A DNA stretch of 8,290 bases, from the NCBI GenBank assembly GCA_964517795.1, contig CAZFDE010000100.1:1-8290 (forward strand), in the 5' to 3' direction. Source of the stretch: CAZFDE01 sp964517795 (lineage in GTDB: Bacteria; Planctomycetota; Phycisphaerae; Sedimentisphaerales; Anaerobacaceae). The notes beneath the pieces were generated by a model. That model saw only the letters and a program-made list of their open reading frames with translations, did not search any database and was not told where the DNA came from. Position 1 is the stretch's first letter; every line of letters starts with the position of its first letter. Of this stretch, positions 1 to 5,261 are shown in pieces. The translations under genes and the position numbers were made by a program.

Positions 1-231
1 ACCAGCCAGGTCGATGCCGACAGCGAGGCCAAGATCCATCAGGCCATTGAAGCGATCATGAAGGATCGGACCAGCTTTATCATCGCTCACCGGTTCAGTA
101 CTGTTATCTCGGCCGATGTGATCGTCGTAATGGACGGTGGGCAGATCATCGCCCAGGGTCGCCATGACCAGTTGATCAAAGAATGTGTATTGTATCAGAA
201 CCTGTACGAAACCCAGTTGGTGAAAGCCTGA
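1..231 (+). CDS. ABC exporter ATP-binding domain, C-terminal end (partial)
   Basis: Only the last 76 codons are present; the frame is open from base 1 and stops with TGA at 229-231. The fragment is the distal part of an ABC nucleotide-binding domain. It begins in the D-loop (TSQVDADSE, equivalent to the common SALD-x-x-SE). It then has a beta strand and the H-switch (IIAHRFST, His at about residue 35), followed by the usual tail VVMDGGQIIAQGRHDQL. The order H-switch, 'G-x-I-x-x-x-G-x-H-x-x-L' and a short helical end is typical of exporters in which the ATPase is fused behind the membrane domain (MsbA/LmrA type). The fusion itself lies outside the window. The substrate cannot be inferred. The D-loop has Gln-Val in place of the usual Ala-Leu, a mild deviation. 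The next gene starts 88 bases downstream with no clear terminator between, so co-transcription is possible. Confidence 0.9.
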   Translation, partial: TSQVDADSEAKIHQAIEAIMKDRTSFIIAHRFSTVISADVIVVMDGGQIIAQGRHDQLIKECVLYQNLYETQLVKA

Positions 232-319
232 AAATAAAGCTATGTTTGATTCATTATTTCAGATAGAATTATCCGATGTTTTAGGGGTGTCCGATATGGA
301 TCAATAAAGGGAAATCAAG

Positions 320-1276
320 ATGACCGATATCAATCACCAAAAGCAGGCCAACGAACTATTCGTGCGATATAAAAGCAATCCGATCCTGACGCCGGAAGAG
401 TGGCCGTATGCCGCCAACGCGGTATTTAATCCGGCCGCGGTGAAGTTAAATAATGAAACGATTTTGTTGATCCGGGTTGAGGATATGCGCGGCTTTTCGC
501 ATTTGACCGTGGCCCGCAGCGCCGATGGCTTTACCAACTGGCAGATTGATCCCGAGCCGACGCTGCTGGCGGACCCGAATTCACATGAAGAACGGTGGGG
601 GCTGGAAGATCCGCGAATCGTCTGGCTGGAAGAACAACGCCAGTACGCCATTACCTATACCTCGTTCAGCGAAGGCGGACCGATCGTTTCACTGGCGATC
701 ACCAAAAATTTCAAGACCTTTGCCCGCCTGGGCGGTCTGCTGCCGCCGGAAGATAAAGATGCGTGCCTGTTCCCGCGGCGGTTTCGCGGGCGGTTTGCCC
801 TGATCCATCGACCGATCGTACGCGGCGAAGCGCATATGTGGATCAGCTTTTCGCCGGACCTGAAGCATTGGGGCGATCACCGGATTTTGATCATGACCCG
901 TGAGGCGTATTGGGATTGCCATCGCGTGGGCCTGGCGTGCCAGCCGATCGAGACCGAGCACGGCTGGATGGTTTTTTACCACGGGGTACGCAATACCACC
1001 GCCGGGGCGATCTATCGAATGGGCCTGGCGCTGCTGGATCTGGAGGAACCGTGGAAGGTGTTGCGGCGAAGCGATGAATGGATCCTGGGCCCGCGGGCGA
1101 TCTACGAACGGGTCGGCGATGTCAGTGATGTGGTCTTTCCATCCGGGGTGACACTTTCGAAAGAGACGAATCAGCTTCACCTGTATTATGGCGCGGCCGA
1201 TTGTACTGTGGCCGTCGCCACGGCAGATTACAATAAGGTCATGGATTACTTATTATCTTGCCCGGAGACTAAATAA
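320..1276 (+). CDS. GH130 family beta-mannoside phosphorylase/hydrolase
   Basis: This 318-residue protein has the five-bladed beta-propeller signature of glycoside hydrolase family 130. Known members phosphorolyse, or in some subfamilies hydrolyse, beta-1,4- or beta-1,2-linked mannosides in the cytoplasm. Visible landmarks are RVED (52-55), GLEDPR with the family's conserved acid Asp97 (94-99), LFP then HRP (150-165), SPDLKHW (178-184), a D-x-H-R-V-G stretch (199-204), GW-x-x-x-YHGV (215-223) and the C-terminal LYYGAADC (288-295). Arg164, Arg202 and His221 occupy motifs whose basic residues bind phosphate in phosphorylase members, so a phosphorylase is more likely than a hydrolase; this is inference. 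The segment after R-V-G reads LACQP, where many members have a Gly-Ala-Gly-Pro-Pro-Pro-like loop, so substrate preference may differ. There is no signal peptide, so it should be cytosolic. The start is supported by AAAGGG at 306-311, 8 bases upstream. Subfamily and linkage specificity cannot be fixed from sequence alone. Confidence 0.85.
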   Translation: MTDINHQKQANELFVRYKSNPILTPEEWPYAANAVFNPAAVKLNNETILLIRVEDMRGFSHLTVARSADGFTNWQIDPEPTLLADPNSHEERWGLEDPRIVWLEEQRQYAITYTSFSEGGPIVSLAITKNFKTFARLGGLLPPEDKDACLFPRRFRGRFALIHRPIVRGEAHMWISFSPDLKHWGDHRILIMTREAYWDCHRVGLACQPIETEHGWMVFYHGVRNTTAGAIYRMGLALLDLEEPWKVLRRSDEWILGPRAIYERVGDVSDVVFPSGVTLSKETNQLHLYYGAADCTVAVATADYNKVMDYLLSCPETK

Positions 1277-1367
1277 AAAAGTGATCATCTCGATAATTTT
1301 GGTTGTGTTTTTTCTTGACTGAATATTTTTTAGATGACCGTCGTGTAAATTTTGCCGAAGAAAAATA

Positions 1368-1396
1368 TTGACAGCCAATATGTTCTTTGATAGAAT
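1368..1396 (+). promoter_or_regulatory. Sigma70-type promoter for ilvBN
   Basis: A perfect -35 TTGACA (1368-1373) is followed by a 17-base spacer and a -10 TAGAAT (1391-1396). Transcription should start near 1403, giving a leader of about 190 nt before the ilvB start codon. It is one of the two strongest promoter matches in the window and sits in an otherwise AT-rich gap. Confidence 0.7.
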
Positions 1397-1403
1397 ATAT
1401 TTT

Positions 1404-1431
1404 CGCAATGGGTTGTAAACAGCCCGTTGCG
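1404..1431 (+). promoter_or_regulatory. 5' leader hairpin of the ilvBN transcript
   Basis: A 12-bp stem, including two G-U pairs, joins 1404-1415 (CGCAATGGGTTG) to 1420-1431 (CAGCCCGTTGCG) across a TAAA tetraloop. It begins within a base or two of the predicted transcription start, so it would form the extreme 5' end of the mRNA. It could stabilise the transcript or be the first element of a regulated leader fold. No known riboswitch class is recognised. Confidence 0.55.
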
Positions 1432-1473
1432 GCCCTGAAACGTCATTTTGTGATGGTTACGGGGTTATGGTTG

Positions 1474-1506
1474 GGCCAAAACCTTCGCGAAGGTGCGGCC
1501 GTTTTT
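1474..1506 (+). terminator. Attenuator-like hairpin in the ilvBN leader
   Basis: GGCC (1474-1477) can pair with GGCC (1497-1500), enclosing an ACCTT/AAGGT stem (1481-1485 with 1490-1494) around CGCG. Small internal asymmetric bulges separate the two helices. The structure is followed at once by G and five T residues (1502-1506). It looks like a weak intrinsic terminator about 70-100 nt into the leader. GGGCC at 1473-1477 is also the exact complement of GGCCC at 1431-1435, so an alternative pairing could break the terminator. Attenuation is common upstream of branched-chain amino acid genes, but the five-base U-tract is short and no typical leader peptide is seen. Confidence 0.4.
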
Positions 1507-1566
1507 GCGTGGAAAACGGCAGTCCTTTCGAAACATGCCCGAAAAACCATAATTAACCGGAATAAC

Positions 1567-1586
1567 GATAAATAGTTTATCAGGAG
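1567..1586 (+). promoter_or_regulatory. Hairpin abutting the ilvB ribosome binding site
   Basis: A perfect 6-bp inverted repeat, GATAAA (1567-1572) and TTTATC (1576-1581) with a TAG loop, ends directly before the Shine-Dalgarno AGGAG (1582-1586). The ilvB ATG follows 7 bases later. The stem leaves the AGGAG free, so it may simply keep the site exposed or act as a roadblock. The strong AGGAG fixes the ilvB start at 1594. Confidence 0.5.
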
Positions 1587-1593
1587 TACGAAA

Positions 1594-3318
1594 ATGAGTC
1601 CAAAGAAGAAGTCTTGCCAATCCCCCGCGAGTTCTCTCAAAACCGGTGCAGAGATCATCGTCCAGAGTCTGATCGATCAGGGCGTTGAGACGATGTTCGG
1701 CTACCTCGGCGGCGTGGTTTTGCCGCTGTTCGACAAGCTTTACGATGCGCCGATCAATTTCATTATCCCGCGGCATGAGCAGGGCGGCTGCCATATGGCC
1801 GACGCCTATGCCCGCGCCAGCGGTAAGGTCGGCGTCGTGGTCGCAACCAGCGGCCCGGGCGCCTGTAACCTGGTTACGGGTCTGGCGACCGCGATGATGG
1901 ATTCGGTTCCGCTGGTAGCGCTGACCGGTCAGGTCCGCACCGAGCTGATCGGCAACGATGCCTTCCAGGAAGCCGATACCACCGGCATCACCCGGCCAAT
2001 CACCAAGCATAACTGTATCGTCAAGGACGTCAACGATATGGCCCGGACGATTAAAGAGGCGTTCTATATTGCCTCGACCGGCCGACCCGGTCCGGTACTG
2101 ATCGATATCCCGGTCGATATCGAGGTCACTAAAGCCAATTACGACGCTGATGTTCCGATGAAATTGCCGGGATACAAATTGTTCAGCGGCGGACACAAAC
2201 GCCAGATCTCCGCAGCCGCCAAGGCGATCAATCAATCGAAGCGGCCCGTGCTCTATGTCGGTGGCGGCGTCATTGCGGCCAACGCATCCGAAGAACTTCG
2301 TGCGTTTGCCGACAAAGCGCACCTGCCGGTTACCATGACACTGATGGGACTGGGCAGTTACGACCAGACCAAAGCCGAATCGCTGGATATGCTCGGCATG
2401 CATGGCTCGGCTTATGCCAATTATGCGATTCAGGAATGTGACCTGCTGATCGCGGTCGGGGCGCGGTTCGACGACCGTGTAACCGGCAAGGTCAAGACGT
2501 TTGCGCCGCATGCGAAGATCATTCATGTCGATATCGACCCGGCCAGTATTTCCAAAAATGTTCATGTCGATATCCCGGTCGTCGGCGATGCCAAATTCAT
2601 CCTGGGCGAACTGGCCCGGGAAGTCGAGCATCAGCCGCGAACGGAATGGTTTGCGAAGATCGCCGAATGGAAGAAGAAGTTTCCGTTGCGATACGATAAT
2701 AATTCGGCGAATATCAAGCCGCAGTACGTGATCGAAGAGATCTGCAAGCAGACCAAAGACGAGGCGATCGTTACGACCGGCGTCGGGCAGAACCAGATGT
2801 GGGCGGCGCAGTTCTACAAATTCCGCCACCCGCGCCAGTTCATCAGCTCCGGCGGTCTGGGGACGATGGGGTACGGCCTGCCTGCGGCAATCGGTGCGCA
2901 GATCGCCCGGCCGGACGCGACCGTTATCGATATTGACGGCGACCACAGTTTCAATATGACGATGACCGAGCTTTCGACCGCGGTTCAAAATGACCTGCCG
3001 ATCAAGGTCTGCATCCTTAATAACGGCTATATGGGCATGGTTCGCCAGTGGCAGGAGCTGTTCTACGGTAAACGGTACTCCAAGAGCTACCTGTCCAATC
3101 CGGACTACGCGACGGTTGCCGAGGCGCTCGGTGCGGTTGGGATTACGGTCGAAAAGAAGGCCGACGTCCCCAAGGCCGTCAAGCAGATGCTCGCCGAGAA
3201 AAAACCCTGCGTGGTCGATTTCCATGTCGAGCCGGAGGAGAACGTCTGGCCGATGGTCCCGGCGGGCAAGAGCCTCAACGAGATGGATGGCCTGGATATT
3301 CTGGAAAGTATGGCGTAA
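1594..3318 (+). CDS. ilvB: Acetolactate synthase, large catalytic subunit
   Basis: This 574-residue ThDP-dependent enzyme condenses two pyruvates to acetolactate, or pyruvate with 2-ketobutyrate to acetohydroxybutyrate, the first committed step of valine, leucine and isoleucine synthesis. The domain order is normal. An N-terminal ThDP pyrimidine-binding domain carries catalytic Glu62 in RHEQG (60-64), TSGPGACN (85-92) and LVALTGQV. A central FAD-type domain follows, with GARFDDRVTGK. The C-terminal ThDP pyrophosphate domain has GQNQMWAAQFY, SSGGLGTMGYGLPAAIGA, the metal-binding GD...NN motif (Asp450, Asn476-477) and MVRQWQELFY. Length matches the family (about 550-600). Two deviations are visible: YLGG replaces the usual YPGG (37-40), and the motif reads GDH (His451) rather than GDG or GDA. 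AGGAG lies 7 bases upstream. ilvN follows after 20 bases, so the two are one operon. Separation from other ThDP enzymes is secure because of ilvN. Confidence 0.96.
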   Translation: MSPKKKSCQSPASSLKTGAEIIVQSLIDQGVETMFGYLGGVVLPLFDKLYDAPINFIIPRHEQGGCHMADAYARASGKVGVVVATSGPGACNLVTGLATAMMDSVPLVALTGQVRTELIGNDAFQEADTTGITRPITKHNCIVKDVNDMARTIKEAFYIASTGRPGPVLIDIPVDIEVTKANYDADVPMKLPGYKLFSGGHKRQISAAAKAINQSKRPVLYVGGGVIAANASEELRAFADKAHLPVTMTLMGLGSYDQTKAESLDMLGMHGSAYANYAIQECDLLIAVGARFDDRVTGKVKTFAPHAKIIHVDIDPASISKNVHVDIPVVGDAKFILGELAREVEHQPRTEWFAKIAEWKKKFPLRYDNNSANIKPQYVIEEICKQTKDEAIVTTGVGQNQMWAAQFYKFRHPRQFISSGGLGTMGYGLPAAIGAQIARPDATVIDIDGDHSFNMTMTELSTAVQNDLPIKVCILNNGYMGMVRQWQELFYGKRYSKSYLSNPDYATVAEALGAVGITVEKKADVPKAVKQMLAEKKPCVVDFHVEPEENVWPMVPAGKSLNEMDGLDILESMA

Positions 3319-3338
3319 GCCTTTAAGGAGATAGCCCC

Positions 3339-3827
3339 ATGAAACATATTATCAGTGCATTGGTTGAAAATAAACCGGGCGTTCTGGCACATGTCGCGGG
3401 CATGTTCGCGGCCAGGGCGTTTAATATCGATTCGCTGGTCGTCGGCCGTACCGAGGACCCGGACCTGAGCCGCATGACCATCGTCGTTGTCGGCGACGAC
3501 AAGGTTGTCGAGCAGGTGCGAAAGCAGCTTGCCAAGATTATCCCGGTCGTCAAGGTCCAGGATTTTGTCGGCCAGCCGCTGGTCGCGCGCGACCTGATGC
3601 TGATCGCGGTGGCCTGTCCGCCGGAGAAACGGCCCGAACTGTTTGCCCTTATTGAGATGTTCCGCGGCAAGGTGGTCGATATCGGCCAGAAGTTTTTGAT
3701 GATTGAAATTTCAGGTCCCGAGAACAAGATCGAGGCCTTTATCGATGTCTGCAGACCCTACGGCATCAAATCCGTTGCACGGACCGGAACGATCGCCATG
3801 CCCCGGCATGCGACAACCGAAATGTAA
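3339..3827 (+). CDS. ilvN: Acetolactate synthase, small regulatory subunit
   Basis: This 162-residue protein binds and activates the IlvB catalytic subunit and confers feedback inhibition, usually by valine. An N-terminal ACT domain (about 2-75) begins with HIISALVENKPGVLAHVAG. Asn11, Gly14 and Asn29 fall at positions important for valine sensitivity in Escherichia coli IlvH, so feedback control is probably retained; this is inference by position. The C-terminal half (about 84-156) is the standard small-subunit domain, with RDLMLIAV, FRGKVVDIG, IEISGPENKIEAFI and the ending GIKSVARTGTIAMPR. Length is typical for the short bacterial form (about 160-170). AAGGAG at 3325-3330 lies 8 bases before the ATG. 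The gene is the last of the plus-strand operon; ilvC is not adjacent, and the transcript ends at the hairpin at 3850-3886. The symbol ilvH would be equally suitable. Confidence 0.96.
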   Translation: MKHIISALVENKPGVLAHVAGMFAARAFNIDSLVVGRTEDPDLSRMTIVVVGDDKVVEQVRKQLAKIIPVVKVQDFVGQPLVARDLMLIAVACPPEKRPELFALIEMFRGKVVDIGQKFLMIEISGPENKIEAFIDVCRPYGIKSVARTGTIAMPRHATTEM

Positions 3828-3847
3828 GTTGCGGTCTATACACGTGC

Positions 3848-4276
3848 TCAAAAAGCGGAGCAGGCCGACCCCTGCTCCGCTTTTTTGTTCTCATTGTCTG
3901 CATCCTTTTTATATTTACGCATTACCCATGCGGCCAGGTATAATAATCCCGGCAGGATGGCACTGAGCATATACATCCAAAAAATTAATTTGGATGGCCC
4001 GAGGGATATAAAAAAAGCCGATGCGCAGATGACCACCATCAGCCCGCCGAGCAGCTCCCGCTTGACGCCGAGGATATAACCGAGCAAAAATCCGAAGTGC
4101 AGCAGCATCCGCAGGCCCACATGCCACGGCGGCAGTTCGGTTTGGTTCACGATCGGTGTGATGTACCATTCATGCAGGTGCGCTACAAAAAAACTACCCC
4201 ATAAAAATAATCCCATCGCGGCCGTGATCCGCCCCAGCCACGAAACAATAATCCGTACGATTTTTGTTCGTTCCAT
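3848..4276 (-). CDS. Small four-helix membrane protein, function unknown
   Basis: The protein is 142 residues from the chosen start. Four hydrophobic segments are visible at about 10-34, 53-71, 75-92 and 96-119. A short loop with HEWYIT and TELPPWH lies between the first two helices, and the third is preceded by VKRELLGG. The tail (120-142) is lysine- and acid-rich and probably cytoplasmic. The charge pattern suggests both ends face the cytoplasm. The K-R-E-L-L-G-G motif before a helix recalls small uncharacterised bacterial membrane proteins, but I cannot name the family. I chose the ATG at 4276 because AGGGGAA lies about 10 bases upstream on the minus strand. The longer frame from 4324 adds 16 basic residues, lacks a ribosome site and overlaps the upstream gene. 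From 4276 the gap to the SGNH gene is 28 bases, so this should be the last gene of that operon. Its final codons lie within the terminator stem. Confidence 0.7.
   Translation of the reverse strand: MERTKIVRIIVSWLGRITAAMGLFLWGSFFVAHLHEWYITPIVNQTELPPWHVGLRMLLHFGFLLGYILGVKRELLGGLMVVICASAFFISLGPSKLIFWMYMLSAILPGLLYLAAWVMRKYKKDADNENKKAEQGSACSAF
3850..3886. terminator. Bidirectional intrinsic terminator between convergent genes
   Basis: A perfect 10-bp GC-rich stem, GCGGAGCAGG (3855-3864) with CCTGCTCCGC (3871-3880), closes a six-base CCGACC loop. It is flanked by AAAAA (3850-3854) and TTTTTT (3881-3886). It can terminate ilvBN on the plus strand, and the A-run becomes a U-tract for the minus-strand operon. 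The last eight codons or so of the minus-strand membrane protein gene are encoded inside the stem, and its stop codon (3848-3850) sits at the edge of the U-tract. Confidence 0.9.
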
Positions 4277-4304
4277 TTTTCTTGTTCCCCTAAAACAAGG
4301 TTTC

Positions 4305-5261
4305 TTATTTTTCGGAATTTTCATAGAAGACGGAGATCATCTCTAACAGAAATAGTCGCCGGATCGCATCATAGCCGCGCGGATTCGGGTCCTCGAGATT
4401 GATGTAATACCAGAAATAGGGATCGTCGTTGCGATATGTTTTTCGCCAGAAGTCCCTGCAGTGAATTCCGTGCCCGAGAAATTCCGAATGAATGTCCACC
4501 AGATGTACGCTTTCATACTCGTTGCACAGTTCCGCGATTTTGCGGTTTGCCAGCGCCAGCACTTTCATCGCATCGGGCCATTTGGGAAAATTAACCAACT
4601 GCGGGTCGCCCACACCATCAGTCGGGTCGTAAATGTTCGCAAGGAAAATCTCGCAGCCGCCGGGAAACTTCATATGGATTTCATCGATCACCGCAGCGAT
4701 ACGGTTTTTCATATTCTCGCACCACGGCACGGCCTGTTCGTATGTGCAGCCGTACATCGCACCGTCCTTGGGCGGCCTACGGCCATAGCTATGGATCAGG
4801 TCGTTGCCGCCGCTGGTCATGACAATAATACCCAGCACATCCACAGGATAATCCGAAATTCGCTGGGCCTGAACAAGATGGTCACCGGATGTTGAATAAT
4901 CAACAGCATAGTTCTTTGTTTCTTTGATATGCAGTACTGCTGATAAGTCTTTGCCCTGCATGTTCGGATATTTTATATCATGGTTATTGACCAGCAGATT
5001 GAAATATCGGTCTTTATCATCAGCTCCTAATCCCCGTGTTACACTGTCACCGAGACCGATGAAAACCACGTCTCGATCTGTCCATTTTTCTTCAAACGGC
5101 AGTGACGACACTGCCGGTCCAGCGGGACCCTCACCGATCGGCAGTCTCAAAAGTGCGATCTGGATTCGGTATCTGGCATAAAGACCGGCGATAATCAAAA
5201 TCGCAATCACATAGAAAATGATTCGAAATCGGACCTGATACCATTTGGGTTTCTTTTTCAT
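4305..5261 (-). CDS. Membrane-anchored SGNH/GDSL-type hydrolase, atypical catalytic end
   Basis: This 318-residue protein starts with a basic stretch and one hydrophobic segment (about 12-30), a signal anchor that would place the rest outside the cytoplasmic membrane. The SGNH fold is shown by block I GLGDSVTRG (69-77, nucleophile Ser73), a Gly block around STSGDH (123-128) and block III SGGNDL with Asn153 (150-155). These families are esterases, lipases, acyl-esterases or O-acetyl hydrolases; no substrate can be assigned. At the C-terminus the usual D-x-x-H-P-N-x-x-G block instead reads NLEDPNPRG (288-296), so Asn288 and Asp291 stand where Asp and His are expected. HGIHC (264-268) might supply histidine instead. 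Several cysteines (172, 181, 268) may form disulfides in the periplasm. AAGGAG lies 8 bases upstream of the ATG, and the start overlaps the stop of the Lnt-like gene as ATGA, a sign of translational coupling. Confidence 0.8.
   Translation of the reverse strand: MKKKPKWYQVRFRIIFYVIAILIIAGLYARYRIQIALLRLPIGEGPAGPAVSSLPFEEKWTDRDVVFIGLGDSVTRGLGADDKDRYFNLLVNNHDIKYPNMQGKDLSAVLHIKETKNYAVDYSTSGDHLVQAQRISDYPVDVLGIIVMTSGGNDLIHSYGRRPPKDGAMYGCTYEQAVPWCENMKNRIAAVIDEIHMKFPGGCEIFLANIYDPTDGVGDPQLVNFPKWPDAMKVLALANRKIAELCNEYESVHLVDIHSEFLGHGIHCRDFWRKTYRNDDPYFWYYINLEDPNPRGYDAIRRLFLLEMISVFYENSEK

Noticed and set aside
232..319. Promoter between the ABC gene and the GH130 gene
   Set aside because: A TAGAAT occurs at 264-269, but no -35-like hexamer sits at suitable spacing, so I could not support a promoter.
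1455..1475. Four G-runs (GG, GGGG, GG, GGG) as a G-quadruplex in the leader
   Set aside because: Only two G-tetrads are possible, and the last run overlaps the attenuator arm. Two-tetrad RNA quadruplexes are marginal, so I cannot support it.
1408..1575. A 55-codon frame in the ilvB leader as an attenuation leader peptide
   Set aside because: The ATG lies inside the 5' hairpin within a few bases of the predicted transcript start, with no ribosome site. The frame runs through the terminator-like hairpin and has no run of Ile, Leu or Val codons.
1465..3225. A 586-codon open frame on the minus strand, antisense to ilvB
   Set aside because: It lies opposite an unmistakable acetolactate synthase gene. 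Its translation is low-complexity and rich in Arg, Asp and His, as expected from the reverse complement of a GC-biased gene, and it has no recognisable domain.
4277..4324. Upstream ATG at 4324 for the small membrane protein
   Set aside because: It has no ribosome site and overlaps the SGNH gene by 20 bases. It adds a basic, poorly ordered 16-residue extension, whereas 4276 has AGGGGAA in place.
4461..4895. A 144-codon plus-strand frame within the SGNH gene
   Set aside because: It is antisense to a gene with clear SGNH motifs and lacks a ribosome site and any recognisable domain.
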